Shown here piece after piece: positions 49,586 to 59,326 of a DNA stretch of 64,000 nt. Under the pieces are notes generated by a model, which made no database searches, was not told where the DNA came from, and was given only the letters and a program-made list of their open reading frames with translations. The position numbers and the translations under genes were made by a program. How positions within the stretch are numbered: position 1 is the first letter of the stretch; each line of letters begins with the position of its first letter. Origin of the DNA: Streptomyces sp. SLBN-31 (GTDB taxonomy: Bacteria > Actinomycetota > Actinomycetes > Streptomycetales > Streptomycetaceae); the NCBI RefSeq assembly GCF_006715395.1, contig NZ_VFNC01000001.1, positions 2,542,001 through 2,606,000 on the forward strand. Reading direction: 5' to 3'.

Positions 49586-52201
49586 GTGCACGCCAGACGC
49601 CTCAGAGACAGGCTCGCGTTACTGCTCGCCGCGGTACTCGGCGCGGTCGGCCTCGTCGCCGCCCCCACCGCCACCGCCGCCGCCGCCGAGGACCCGGTCG
49701 AGGTCCACGGTCTGAAGGGCGAGTACTACACCCAGTCCGCCCCCGGCGCCTTCGACTTCCACGAGCTCAAGGCCACCGGCTTCGATCCGAACCTCGACTT
49801 CGACAACCTCGAACCACGCCTCGCCTTCACCACCGGTCGGTCCGACGACGTGAGCGTCCGCTGGACCGGAAAGATCGTCCCGGAGAAGACCGGACCGCAC
49901 ACCTTCTCGATCACCGGCGACAACGGCTTCCGCCTCTGGATCGACGGCGCTCTCGTCGTCGACCACTGGGTCGACGACTGGGACCGCGAACAGACCTCGC
50001 AGCCCGTCGAGTTGACCGCAGGCAGGGCCTACGACATCAAGCTCGAGTACTTCGAGCACTACGGCGGCTCCAACCTCCACGTGCGCTGGACCGAGCCCGG
50101 CAGTGTGAAGGAGGCCGTCCCGCAGTCGGCGTTCCGGCTGCCCGACGGCTGGGACTACGACGGCGCCGTGGCGGCCACCGTCACCGGCACCGGCCGCACC
50201 CTCCGGCTGGACTTCGCCCAGCGCCTCGCCGCGCCCCCGGCCGGCCTCACCGACCACCTGACAGCGGTGATCGGCGGTGCCAAGTGGCCTTTGGGGAAAG
50301 CGCAGTTGGATCCGGCCGACCCCCGGTCCCTGCTGGTCGCGCTGGAGCAGCCCGTCGTCGGCAACAAGACCGGCACCGCCAGCGGTACCGCGGACGTCCG
50401 CTACGACGGCGACGGCGGCCTCACCGACCCCGACGGCAACGTTGTCAAGGCGTTCTGGAGCAGCGGCCCAAACCGCTCGGCGTACGAGCTGCGCACGAAG
50501 TGGGCCGACCGGGTCGGCCCCGGCAACGCCCACCCCGAGTACCCGCGTCCTCAGCTGACCCGCACCGACTGGCGCAACCTGAACGGCCGGTGGCAGTTCG
50601 CCGCGGCGTCGGCGGGCGAGCGGCCGCCGGTCGGCAGGAACCTCGCCGAGCGGATCCTCGTCCCCTACCCCGTCGAGTCCCAGCTCTCCGGCCTCGAACG
50701 GCACGAGGACCGCATGTGGTACCGGCGCACCTTCACCGTGCCGGCCGGCTGGAGGATCGGCTCGGGCAAGCGGCTGATGCTCAACTTCGGTGCCGTCGAC
50801 TGGCGCGCCGAGGTGTACGTCAACGGCGTCAAGGTGACCGAACACCAGGGCGGCTACGACAAGTTCGGCGCCGACGTCACCGACGCGCTGAAGCCCGGCC
50901 GCACCCAGGAGCTCATCGTCGGCGTCTACGACCCGACCGACGCGGCCTCCGGCGAGAACCCGCCGCTCGGCAAGCAGCGCCTGGATCCGAGCGGCATCTG
51001 GTACACGCCCACCTCGGGCATCTGGCAGACGGTGTGGATGGAGCCCGTCGCGCGCGACCACGTGGACGCGCTGAAGCTCACCCCGGACGTCGCGAACGGC
51101 CGGCTCACCGTCGAGGCGCAGGGGGTCCGCGACGGCGTACCCGTCACGGCGACCGCGTACGCCGGACACCGCAAGGTCGCCACGGCCCGCGGCCGCACCG
51201 GAGGCCCGCTCACCCTGACCGTCCACGACCCGCACCTGTGGTCCCCCGACGACCCCTTCCTGTACGACCTGAAGGTCACCGTCGGCACCGACCGCGTCGG
51301 CAGCTACTTCGGGATGCGCTCGATCTCCGTCGAGAAGGTGAACGGCGTCCCGCGCACCCTCCTCAACGGCAAGCCCGTCTTCATGATGGCCACCCTCGAC
51401 CAGGGCTTCTGGCCCGACGGCCTCTACACCGCCCCGACCGATGAGGCGCTCGCGTACGACCTGAAGGCGCACAAGCGGCTCGGCTTCAACGCCGTGCGCA
51501 AGCACATCAAGGTCGAGCCCGACCGCTGGTTCTACTGGGCCGACCGCCTCGGCCTGCTGGTGTGGCAGGACATGCCCGCGATGACCGCCGGTGTCGATCC
51601 GAGCCCGGCCGCCCGCGCCGAGTTCGAGCGCGAGATGAAACAGGTGATCGACGAGCACGTCAGCAGCCCGTCGGTCGTCATGTGGGTCACCTTCAACGAG
51701 GGCTGGGGCCAGTACGACATGGCCCGCGTCGCCGACCAGGCCAAGGACTGGGACCCCACCCGCCTGGTCAACTCCATGTCCGGGCTCAACCTCGGGGCCG
51801 ACGGCGGCACCGGCGACATCATGGACGAGCACGGCTATCCCAGCCCCGCCCTGCCACCCAACCCCGACGGCCGGCGCGCCCTGGTCAGCGGCGAGTACGG
51901 CGGCCTGGGCCTCGCGGTGCCCGGACACGCCTGGTCGGTTCAGCAGTCGTACGTCGACGTCGACCCGGCGGCCTACACCGACGACTACCTGGCGAAGCTC
52001 GCCGAGGTGCGTGCCCTTGCCTGCCGGGGGAGCAACGGAGCCGTCTACACGCAGATCTCCGACGTCGAGGGCGAGCTGAACGGTCTGCTCACCTACGACC
52101 GCCGGGTGCTCAAGCCGGACGCCCAGCGCGTGCGGGCCGCCCAGCAGGCGCTGATCCGCGACGCGTCGCAGCCGAACCCCGCGGGTTGCGCGGCTGACTG
52201 A
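49586..52201 (+). CDS. Secreted GH2-family glycoside hydrolase with N-terminal PA14 domain
   Basis: The protein has 871 residues. The signal peptide ends near TATAAAA-EDP (residue ~33). Residues ~40-175 are a PA14 carbohydrate-binding domain (VEVHGLKGEYYTQSAPGAF, DNGFRLWIDGALVV). Residues ~330-870 are GH2: a jelly-roll sugar-binding part, an Ig part, and the TIM barrel with the acid/base in FNEGWGQYD and the nucleophile in SGEYGG. Substrates in this family are beta-galactosides, -mannosides or -glucuronides. Start GTG 49586 follows GGGAGGG. It is followed by the GH92 gene after 57 bp. Confidence 0.9.
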   Translation: MHARRLRDRLALLLAAVLGAVGLVAAPTATAAAAEDPVEVHGLKGEYYTQSAPGAFDFHELKATGFDPNLDFDNLEPRLAFTTGRSDDVSVRWTGKIVPEKTGPHTFSITGDNGFRLWIDGALVVDHWVDDWDREQTSQPVELTAGRAYDIKLEYFEHYGGSNLHVRWTEPGSVKEAVPQSAFRLPDGWDYDGAVAATVTGTGRTLRLDFAQRLAAPPAGLTDHLTAVIGGAKWPLGKAQLDPADPRSLLVALEQPVVGNKTGTASGTADVRYDGDGGLTDPDGNVVKAFWSSGPNRSAYELRTKWADRVGPGNAHPEYPRPQLTRTDWRNLNGRWQFAAASAGERPPVGRNLAERILVPYPVESQLSGLERHEDRMWYRRTFTVPAGWRIGSGKRLMLNFGAVDWRAEVYVNGVKVTEHQGGYDKFGADVTDALKPGRTQELIVGVYDPTDAASGENPPLGKQRLDPSGIWYTPTSGIWQTVWMEPVARDHVDALKLTPDVANGRLTVEAQGVRDGVPVTATAYAGHRKVATARGRTGGPLTLTVHDPHLWSPDDPFLYDLKVTVGTDRVGSYFGMRSISVEKVNGVPRTLLNGKPVFMMATLDQGFWPDGLYTAPTDEALAYDLKAHKRLGFNAVRKHIKVEPDRWFYWADRLGLLVWQDMPAMTAGVDPSPAARAEFEREMKQVIDEHVSSPSVVMWVTFNEGWGQYDMARVADQAKDWDPTRLVNSMSGLNLGADGGTGDIMDEHGYPSPALPPNPDGRRALVSGEYGGLGLAVPGHAWSVQQSYVDVDPAAYTDDYLAKLAEVRALACRGSNGAVYTQISDVEGELNGLLTYDRRVLKPDAQRVRAAQQALIRDASQPNPAGCAAD

Positions 52202-52220
52202 CCCGCGGACCCGATCATGC

Positions 52221-52234
52221 AGACAACGCTGTCT
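52221..52234 (+). promoter_or_regulatory. Palindrome AGACAACGCTGTCT between GH2 and GH92
   Basis: 5-bp arms AGACA/TGTCT around a 4-bp centre, 25 bp before the GH92 ATG. Its meaning is uncertain; it may be an operator for the second gene. Confidence 0.35.
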
Positions 52235-52258
52235 CACGCCCGACGGAGGCTCTACGAC

Positions 52259-54577
52259 ATGAGATGGACCCGGCGCCTGCGCCTGTGCACGGCGGGGGTG
52301 GTGGCAGCGTCCGCGCTGCTCGCCGCCCCCGCCGCCCGGGCCGCCGAGCCGAGGGACGCCAGGCTCACCGACCTGGTGAACCCGTTCATCGGCACCGAGA
52401 ACGAAGGCAACACCTTTCCCGGCGCCGCCGTGCCCTTCGGCATGGTGCAACTCTCGCCGGACACCGGGCACAACACCGGCTACGACTACTCCTGGGCCCA
52501 CATCCGGGGCTTCTCCCTGGTCCACCTGTCAGGCGTCGGCTGCGGCATCGGCGGCGACCTGCCCGTCCTGCCGACCACGGGCGAGGTCACGCAGACGGAC
52601 TACGCCAAGTACGCCGCCGGCTTCAGCCACGATCACGAGGCGGCGAGCCCCGGCTACTACCGGGTCGGTCTGGACACCGGCATCGACGCGGAACTGACCG
52701 CGACCGCGCGCACCGGAGTGCAGCGCTACACCTTCCCCGCCACCGACAAGGCCAACGTCCTGCTGAACGCGGGCCAGTCGCTGCACAAGAAGGGCGCGAG
52801 CAAGGTCGAGATCCTCGACGACCACACGGTGCGCACCGCCATCACCGGCAGCGGCTTCTGCCAGGGCACCCGGCCCTACACCGTGTACACCGTCACCCGC
52901 TTCGACCGCCCCTTCACCGCCTACGGCACCTGGGACGGCGGCACGGTCACGGCCGGTTCGACCACCGGGGCGGACGGCGCCTACGTCCGCTTCGACACCA
53001 CCAAGGACCGCACCGTCGAGGCCACCACGGCCCTGTCGTACGTCGACGCGGCCGGCGCGGCGGGCAACCTCCGCGCCGAGGGCGGGCGTTCCTTCGACGC
53101 CGTGCGCGAGGCGGCCCGGCGGTCGTGGGAGAACCGGCTGGCGAAGGTGCGGGTGCGGGGCGGCGACGAGACGCTGCGCCGCACCTTCTACTCCTCGCTG
53201 TACCGGTCCTTCCTGGCGCCCAACGTCGGCAGCGACGCCGACCGCCGCTACCGGGGCTGGGACCAAGAGGTCCACCGCGCGGAGGGGTTCACGTACTACC
53301 AGAACTGGTCGCTGTGGGACACCTACCGCACCCAGTCCCAGCTGCTGTCGCTGCTCGCGCCACGCGAGGCAAGGGACATGGCGATCTCGGTCGTCAAGGT
53401 CTCCGAGGACGGCGGCTGGCTGCCCAAGTGGGGCTACGGCACGGTCGAGACGAACATCATGACCGGCGACCCGGTCACCCCGTTCCTGACCAACGCCTAC
53501 CAGCAGGGGCTGCTCGCCGGGTACGAGGAGCGGGCCTACCGGGCGCTGAGGAAGAACGCCGACGGGGTGCCGCCCGCGGACTCGCCGTCGCTGGGCAGGG
53601 AGGCCAACCAGGAGTACATCGCGAACGGCTTCGCCCCGTACGTCAAGGACCGCCCGAAGGCGAAGCCCGGTGACTCGGACTACCACCAGGGCGCCTCGGC
53701 CACGCTGGAGTACGCCCTCGCGGACGCGGTGCTCGCCGAGATGGCGCGCGACCTCGGGCACGACGCCGACGCGGCGCGCTACGCGGCCCGCGCCCAGAAC
53801 TACCGCACCATCTTCGACCCCTCGACCGGCTTCTTCCGCGCCCGGGACGCCTCCGGCGCCTTCACCGGCCCCGCCGACCCGGCGCAGAGCGTGGGCTTCC
53901 ACGAGGGCACGTCCTGGCAGTACCAGTGGCTGGTGCCGCAGGACCTGCCCGGCATGGTGGACCTGATCGGTGGCGCCCAGGCGGCCGACGAACGCCTCGA
54001 CTCCTTCTTCGCCTACGACCAGCTGCTGAAGGACCCGGCGAAGACGGCGCGCGAGGTATGGGTCAACGGCCCGTACGACTACTACAACGCCGACAAGTAC
54101 AACCCGCAGAACGAACCCGATCTCATCGCCCCGTACACCTACCTCTCGACCGGCCGGCCCTGGAAGACCACCGACGTCGTGCACGCGGCGCTGACCCTGT
54201 TCACGGACGGCCCGACCGGCATGACCGGAAACGACGACCTCGGCACCATGTCCGCCTGGATGGTCCTGTCGTCGATCGGGATCTTCCCGGTCCAGCCCGG
54301 TTACGACACCTGGGGTCTGTCCACGCCGGTCTTCGACCGCGTCGACCTGACCCTGGACCGCCGCTACTACCCGCGCGGCGCCCTGAGCATCACCGCTCCC
54401 GGCACCTCCGCCACCGACCGCTACACCCAGTCGGTGCGCACGGACGGAAAGCCGCACGACAGCGCGTACCTGACCACCGGCGATCTGCGCTCGATGCGCA
54501 GGCTCTCCTTCACGGTCGGCCCGCGCCCGTCCGAGTGGGGTACGTCACCCCAGGCGGCGCCGCCCGCCCTGAAGTGA
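52259..54577 (+). CDS. Secreted GH92-family alpha-mannosidase
   Basis: The protein has 772 residues. The signal peptide ends near PAARA-AEP. The GH92 signatures are DLVNPFIGTENEGNTFPGAA at the mature start, PFGMVQLSPDTG, DTYRTQSQLL, GFHEGTSWQYQW and GNDDLGTMSAWMVLSSIGIF. GH92 enzymes are calcium-dependent exo-alpha-mannosidases acting on N-glycan or fungal mannan. The tandem with GH2 suggests joint degradation of a mannose-containing polymer. GGAGG lies 10 bp before ATG 52259; an upstream ATG at 52217 has no SD. Confidence 0.92.
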   Translation: MRWTRRLRLCTAGVVAASALLAAPAARAAEPRDARLTDLVNPFIGTENEGNTFPGAAVPFGMVQLSPDTGHNTGYDYSWAHIRGFSLVHLSGVGCGIGGDLPVLPTTGEVTQTDYAKYAAGFSHDHEAASPGYYRVGLDTGIDAELTATARTGVQRYTFPATDKANVLLNAGQSLHKKGASKVEILDDHTVRTAITGSGFCQGTRPYTVYTVTRFDRPFTAYGTWDGGTVTAGSTTGADGAYVRFDTTKDRTVEATTALSYVDAAGAAGNLRAEGGRSFDAVREAARRSWENRLAKVRVRGGDETLRRTFYSSLYRSFLAPNVGSDADRRYRGWDQEVHRAEGFTYYQNWSLWDTYRTQSQLLSLLAPREARDMAISVVKVSEDGGWLPKWGYGTVETNIMTGDPVTPFLTNAYQQGLLAGYEERAYRALRKNADGVPPADSPSLGREANQEYIANGFAPYVKDRPKAKPGDSDYHQGASATLEYALADAVLAEMARDLGHDADAARYAARAQNYRTIFDPSTGFFRARDASGAFTGPADPAQSVGFHEGTSWQYQWLVPQDLPGMVDLIGGAQAADERLDSFFAYDQLLKDPAKTAREVWVNGPYDYYNADKYNPQNEPDLIAPYTYLSTGRPWKTTDVVHAALTLFTDGPTGMTGNDDLGTMSAWMVLSSIGIFPVQPGYDTWGLSTPVFDRVDLTLDRRYYPRGALSITAPGTSATDRYTQSVRTDGKPHDSAYLTTGDLRSMRRLSFTVGPRPSEWGTSPQAAPPALK

Positions 54578-54594
54578 CCCCAGGCGCCACATGA

Positions 54595-54621
54595 GTCCCG
54601 CCCCTGTCGTGGGGGCGGGAC
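54595..54621 (+). terminator. Terminator after GH92
   Basis: GTCCCGCCCC pairs with GGGGCGGGAC (54612-54621), loop 7 bases, 18 bp after the stop. An AT-rich tract (54630-54700) with promoter-like hexamers follows. Confidence 0.75.
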
Positions 54622-54733
54622 GAGTGGGGGTACTTAATCTGCTGTTAACTGTATGTAGCTTGATTGTACTTGACCGTAATCGCCTGAGGGCGGTTGACTG
54701 CTTGCTCACCCGTCGTCGACGCGAGGCAAGCCA

Positions 54734-56071
54734 TTGACATCTGACCTGCTCGCTCCTCTCGACCTGGCGTTCTGGAACATCGAGTCCGCCGAGCACCCCA
54801 TGCACCTGGGCGCCCTCGGTGTCTTCTCGGCCCACTCGCCCACCGCCGGCGCCCACGCGGCCGACCTGCTCGCGGCCCGCGCCGCCGCGGTGCCCCGGCT
54901 GCGCATGCGGATCCGGGACGTGTGGCAGCCGCTGTCCTTCCGGCCACTGGCCTTCGGCGGTGCCACCCGCGAGCCGGACCCCGACTTCGACCCGCTCCAC
55001 CACGTCAGGCTGCACGCCCCCACCGCCGACTTCCACGCGGCCGCGGGCCGGCTCATGGAGCGCCCGCTGGAGCGCGGCAGGCCACCGTGGGAGGCACACG
55101 TGCTGCCCGGCGAGGACGGCGTGTCCTTCGCCGTGCTGTTCAAGTTCCACCACGCCCTGGCCGACGGGCTGCGCGCACTGACCCTCGCCGCCGCCGTGCT
55201 GGACCCCATGGACCTGCCCGAGCGCAGGCCGCGGGCCGCGGAGCCCAAGGGCGGCGGCCTGCTGCCCGACGTGCGCCGGCTTCCGGACCTGGTCAGGGGC
55301 GCGGTGTCCGACGTGGGCCGGGCCCTGGACATCGGCGCCTCCGTGGCCCTGTCCAGCCTCGCCGCGCGCTCGTCGTCGGCGTTCACCTCCGAGGCCACCG
55401 GCACCCGCCGCACCGCGGGCGTCGTCGTCGACCTCGACGACGTGCACCGCATCCGCAAGTCCGAGGGCGGCACCGTCAACGACGTCCTGATCGCGGTCGT
55501 CGCCGGCGCACTGCGCCGCTGGCTGGACGAGCGCGGCGACGGCAGCGAGGGCGTGGCGCCGCGCGCCCTGATCCCGGTCTCCAGGCGCCGCCCGCGCACC
55601 GCCACCCCCCAGGGCAACCGCCTCTCCGGCTACCTGATACGGCTTCCGGTCGACGACCCCGACCCGCTCGGCCGCCTCGCCACGGTCCGTACCGCCATGG
55701 ACCGCAACAAGAACGCCGGCCCCAACCGGGGCGCGGGCGCCGTCGCCCTGCTCGCCGACCACGTGCCCCCGCTCGCCCACCGGCTCGGCGGCCCGCTGGT
55801 CAGCCAGGCGGCCCGGCTCTGGTTCGACATCCTGGTCACCAGCGTGCCCCTGCCCAGCTTCGGCCTGAAGCTCGGCGGCAACCCGGTCACCGAGGTCTAC
55901 CCGCTGGCCCCGCTGGCCCGCGGCCAGGCCCTCGCGGTCGCCGTCTCCACCTACCGCGGCCAGGTCCACTACGGCCTCGTCGCCGACGCGGAGGCCGTAC
56001 CGGACCTGGACCGTCTGGCCGCGGCCCTGACGGCGGAGGTGGAGACACTCATCACTGCCTGCGGGTCCTGA
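54734..56071 (+). CDS. Wax ester synthase/diacylglycerol acyltransferase (WS/DGAT) family protein
   Basis: The protein has 445 residues from a TTG (54734), 9 bp after a GAGG SD. The catalytic HHxxxDG motif is HHALADG at residues 139-145; the second motif NDVLIAVVAGALRRWL and the PLPSFGLKLGGNPVTEVYP end are typical. It makes wax esters or triacylglycerol from acyl-CoA, the storage lipids of Streptomyces. There is no membrane segment; it probably associates with lipid droplets. Confidence 0.9.
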   Translation: MTSDLLAPLDLAFWNIESAEHPMHLGALGVFSAHSPTAGAHAADLLAARAAAVPRLRMRIRDVWQPLSFRPLAFGGATREPDPDFDPLHHVRLHAPTADFHAAAGRLMERPLERGRPPWEAHVLPGEDGVSFAVLFKFHHALADGLRALTLAAAVLDPMDLPERRPRAAEPKGGGLLPDVRRLPDLVRGAVSDVGRALDIGASVALSSLAARSSSAFTSEATGTRRTAGVVVDLDDVHRIRKSEGGTVNDVLIAVVAGALRRWLDERGDGSEGVAPRALIPVSRRRPRTATPQGNRLSGYLIRLPVDDPDPLGRLATVRTAMDRNKNAGPNRGAGAVALLADHVPPLAHRLGGPLVSQAARLWFDILVTSVPLPSFGLKLGGNPVTEVYPLAPLARGQALAVAVSTYRGQVHYGLVADAEAVPDLDRLAAALTAEVETLITACGS

Positions 56072-56175
56072 GAGCCTCACGTTTGGAGGACCGGCCCGGC
56101 GCTCCGTAAAATCCATCCCTCGACAGGCGGGTGCGATCGGAGCGCCGCTCGGGTGATCAGGGAAACGGCAGCGCG

Positions 56176-57669
56176 ATGACGGTGACAGAGGAAGGTCCGG
56201 CGACCACGGACGAGGTCGTGTACGGGCCCGGCATCGACCCGGAGCGGCTCGCCGTCTGCCTGAGCGTGCTGGAGGAACTCGACAAGCTGGAGGTCGACCA
56301 CCCGGACGCGATCGCCGTGCGCCGCGCCACCGCCGGCGTGTACCGGACGGTCAAGCAGCGCCGCCGCCAGGAGCGCCGGGCCGCCAAGACCGCCCACGAC
56401 AAGGCGGTCACCGAGGCCACGGCGACCGGCTCCGCCCAGCGCATCGACGACGAGACCGAGGGCCTGCTGCCGTCCTCGCGGACCGAGGAGGGCCGGGTCG
56501 CGGGGATACTCCAGCGCCCGCGCTCCTGCTACACCTGCAAGACCCGGTACGTGGAAGTCGACTACTTCTACCACCAGCTCTGTCCCGAGTGCGCTCACCT
56601 GAACCGCGACAAGCGCGACGCCCGCGCCGACCTCACCGGCAAGCGCGCCCTGCTCACCGGCGGCCGCGCCAAGATCGGCATGTACATCGCGCTCAGGCTG
56701 CTGCGCGACGGCGCCCACACCACGATCACCACGCGCTTCCCCAAGGACGCCATCCGCCGCTTCAAGGCGATGGACGACTCCGCCCAGTGGATGCACCGGC
56801 TGGAGGTCGTCGGCATCGACCTGCGCGACCCGGCGCAGGCCGTCGCGCTCGCCGAGCAGGTCGCCGAGGCGGGCCCGCTGGACATCCTCGTCAACAACGC
56901 CACGCAGACCGTACGCCGCCTGCCCTCCGCCTACGCCGCCCTGGTCGAGGGGGAGAGCGCCCCGCTGCCCGCCGGCGAGCTGCCCGCCCACCACGTCATC
57001 GGCGCCTTCAACTCCGGAGCGGTCGACGGCCTGGCCGCGCTGCCGCTCGGCACCAGCGGCCTCGACGCCCAGCAGGTCGCCGACCTCGCCCTGGTCGCGG
57101 GCAACGCCAGCGTCGCCCGGCACCTGGACGGCACCGCCATCGACGCCGGCGGCCTGGTCCCCGACGTCGTCGACAGCAACACCTGGGTGCAGACCATCGA
57201 GCAGATCTCGCCGGTGGAGCTGCTGGAGACCCAGCTGTGCAACTACACCGCACCGTTCATCCTGATCAGCAGGTTGCGGCCGACGATGGCCGAGGCCGCG
57301 CGCAAGGCGTCCAGCGGGCGGGCGTACGTCGTGAACGTGTCGGCGATGGAGGGCGTCTTCGGCCGCGGCTACAAGGGAGCGGGGCACCCGAACACCAACG
57401 CCGCCAAGGCCGCGATGAACATGGTGACGCGGACCAGCGCCCAGGAGATGTTCCAGACCGACGGCATCCTCATGACCTCGGTCGACACCGGCTGGATCAC
57501 CGACGAACGTCCCCACTTCGACAAGCTGCGCCTGGCCGAGGAGGGCTTCCACGCCCCGCTCGACCTGGTCGACGGGGCTGCGCGGGTCTACGATCCGATT
57601 GTGCGCGGCGAGCAGGGCGAGGACCTGTACGGCGTCTTCCTGAAGGACTACGCGCCCGGTAAGTGGTGA
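56176..57669 (+). CDS. SDR-type protein with N-terminal zinc ribbon
   Basis: The protein has 497 residues. Residues 1-100 are a charged helical region. C118-x2-C121 ... C136-x2-C139 form a zinc ribbon (CYTCKTRYVEV, LCPECAHLN). Then comes a Rossmann fold with TGGRAKIGMYIAL in place of TGxxxGIG, followed by NNATQT and a catalytic-like Ser in VNVSAMEG. The Tyr of YxxxK is Thr here (TNAAK). A ~60-residue insertion sits between beta4 and beta5. It is an unusual SDR whose substrate is unknown. ATG 56176 has only a weak SD. Confidence 0.8.
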   Translation: MTVTEEGPATTDEVVYGPGIDPERLAVCLSVLEELDKLEVDHPDAIAVRRATAGVYRTVKQRRRQERRAAKTAHDKAVTEATATGSAQRIDDETEGLLPSSRTEEGRVAGILQRPRSCYTCKTRYVEVDYFYHQLCPECAHLNRDKRDARADLTGKRALLTGGRAKIGMYIALRLLRDGAHTTITTRFPKDAIRRFKAMDDSAQWMHRLEVVGIDLRDPAQAVALAEQVAEAGPLDILVNNATQTVRRLPSAYAALVEGESAPLPAGELPAHHVIGAFNSGAVDGLAALPLGTSGLDAQQVADLALVAGNASVARHLDGTAIDAGGLVPDVVDSNTWVQTIEQISPVELLETQLCNYTAPFILISRLRPTMAEAARKASSGRAYVVNVSAMEGVFGRGYKGAGHPNTNAAKAAMNMVTRTSAQEMFQTDGILMTSVDTGWITDERPHFDKLRLAEEGFHAPLDLVDGAARVYDPIVRGEQGEDLYGVFLKDYAPGKW

Positions 57670-57743
57670 TCCGCGGATCGAGCGTGTGGCCCGGCGCCAC
57701 CCGGGAACCCGGACCCTGGTGAACACCGCGCCAGGGAGTGACC

Positions 57744-57977
57744 ATGAGCAGTCCACACGGTATCGATCCGCGAGCGCAGAACGACCCGCGCAACCGCTAC
57801 CCGACCGATGAGCAGTTCTACGGCAGCGACCGCCCCGAGCACGCTCAACTGCCGGAGGACCGGCCGCGCGGCGGTGGCGAGACGACTCCTATGAAGCACC
57901 GCGGCCCGTGGGCGACGGCCGCGCTGATCGCCTGCATCATCCTGCTGATCCTCGTCGGCATCGCACTGTTCCCCTGA
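57744..57977 (+). CDS. Small single-span membrane protein
   Basis: The protein has 77 residues from ATG 57744, preceded by AGGGAGTGACC. It has a hydrophilic, Pro/Asp-rich N-terminal half (NDPRNRYPTDEQFYGSDRPE) and a C-terminal membrane segment (ATAALIACIILLILVGIALF). No known family was recognised. It is flanked by the zinc-ribbon SDR and a convergent SDR. Confidence 0.75.
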   Translation: MSSPHGIDPRAQNDPRNRYPTDEQFYGSDRPEHAQLPEDRPRGGGETTPMKHRGPWATAALIACIILLILVGIALFP

Positions 57978-57994
57978 GGGAGCCCCCGCCACCG

Positions 57995-58810
57995 TCATGA
58001 GCGAGGTGGTGCGTATGAGCGAAGCATGTCGTGGACGGCGTACTCCCGTGCGGAGTGCGCCGTCCGTACGCGTGTGCCGCCGTCCACCAGCAGATCCGCG
58101 CCCGTGATCCACCCGGCCGCGTCGGAGGCCAGCCACACCACGGCCCGCGCGATGTCGTCGGGCTCGCCGATCCGCCCGAGCGGCAGACCGGCGGCCACCC
58201 GCTCCTCCTCGGGCTCCCACACGAACCGGGCCATCTCGGTGCGCACCAGCCCGGGGGAGACCGAGTTCACCCGCACCCTCGGCGCCAGCTCGCCCGCGAG
58301 CTGCCGGGTCAGGTGCAGCAGGGCCGCCTTGCTGGTGCCGTAGGCGCCGACGTTCGGTCCGGCGTGTCCGGCGCCCTCGGTGCAGATGTTGACGACCGAG
58401 CCGCCGTGCTCCCGCATCCACGCCCGCCACGCGCCCTGCACCAGCCGCAGCGGTGCCTCGACGTTCACGGTGAAGGTCGTCCGCCACGCCTCGGGGTCGG
58501 CGTCCATGAGCGGGCCGTAGGGCTGGTTGGTCGCCGCGTTGTTGACCACGACGTCGAGCCGCCCGAACGCCCGCACGGCGGTGTCGACGACCTCCCGCAG
58601 ATGGTCCGGGTCGCCGACGTCGCCGCTGACGCCCACCCCGTCCAGCTCGGCCGCCGTCCGCCGCACCTCCCGCGCGTCCCGGGCGGTCACGCACACCCGT
58701 GCGCCCGCCGCGGCCAGATGCCCGGCGACCGCGCGCCCGATGCCCCGGGTCCCGCCGGTCACCACGGCGGCCCGGCCCCGCAGCCCGTCCTGCGCGTACG
58801 ACGACGTCAT
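57995..58810 (-). CDS. SDR-family oxidoreductase
   Basis: The protein has 271 residues. It has TGGTRGIGRAV, NNAA, NICTEGAGH with the active-site region, YGTSK (Tyr-x3-Lys) and PGLVRTEM, then an active C-terminus WITGADLLVDGG. It is a classical FabG-like dehydrogenase with complete catalytic residues. Start ATG 58810. It is 25 bp downstream of the HD-domain gene on the same strand. Confidence 0.9.
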   Translation of the reverse strand: MTSSYAQDGLRGRAAVVTGGTRGIGRAVAGHLAAAGARVCVTARDAREVRRTAAELDGVGVSGDVGDPDHLREVVDTAVRAFGRLDVVVNNAATNQPYGPLMDADPEAWRTTFTVNVEAPLRLVQGAWRAWMREHGGSVVNICTEGAGHAGPNVGAYGTSKAALLHLTRQLAGELAPRVRVNSVSPGLVRTEMARFVWEPEEERVAAGLPLGRIGEPDDIARAVVWLASDAAGWITGADLLVDGGTRVRTAHSAREYAVHDMLRSYAPPRS

Positions 58811-58835
58811 CGCCGTACCGTCTCATGACGGGCCG

Positions 58836-59231
58836 TCAGTCAACAGCCCCCAGGCGGGAGTTGCGGGCGGCGACAAGTTCCAGGACGGTACGCCAGTCCT
58901 CCAGGACGCCGGCGTCGAACCCGGCGGTCCGGCTCTCCTCGTCAGCAAGGATCAGGCGCGTCAAGTCGTCCTCGCGGGCGCGTCCGTCACGGCGCACGAG
59001 GCGGTAGACGCGCTCGCCGAGCAGGGACCTCACGGCCGCGGCGGCGTGCTCGGCCCCGCGGGACTCGTCGCCGGGGCACAGCAACCGTCCGATGTCGTGC
59101 ACCAGCCCCGCCAGCTGGAGCTCCTTGTCGGCGGGGCGGCTGCGGCGCAGCAGGGCGGCGGTGCGCAGCGCGTGCCGACTCCGGCAGGCGTACAGCAGAT
59201 CCATCAGCTCCTCGACACTGCGCAGCTCCAT
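58836..59231 (-). CDS. HD-domain protein
   Basis: The protein has 131 residues. The conserved His-Asp pair is in LAGLVHDIGRLL, with an upstream His in ACRSRHALR and a downstream H in GAEHAAAAV, giving the metal-binding pattern of HD phosphohydrolases. It is close to the myo-inositol oxygenase-like/HD group of short proteins. Substrate unknown. GGGAGGACTGACGC precedes ATG 59231. Confidence 0.82.
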   Translation of the reverse strand: MELRSVEELMDLLYACRSRHALRTAALLRRSRPADKELQLAGLVHDIGRLLCPGDESRGAEHAAAAVRSLLGERVYRLVRRDGRAREDDLTRLILADEESRTAGFDAGVLEDWRTVLELVAARNSRLGAVD

Positions 59232-59326
59232 GCGTCAGTCCTCCCGCCGGACGGGCCGTTGCCGTCCGTCAGCAGATCATGGCCGTGTTTCGAACCGGCC
59301 AACGGGACTTGAACTGCGCGGCCCCT

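Noticed and set aside
49619..52525. 968-codon minus-strand frame opposite the GH2 gene
   Set aside because: Low-complexity Val/Gly/Arg composition typical of antisense frames in high-GC DNA; the plus strand carries the domains.
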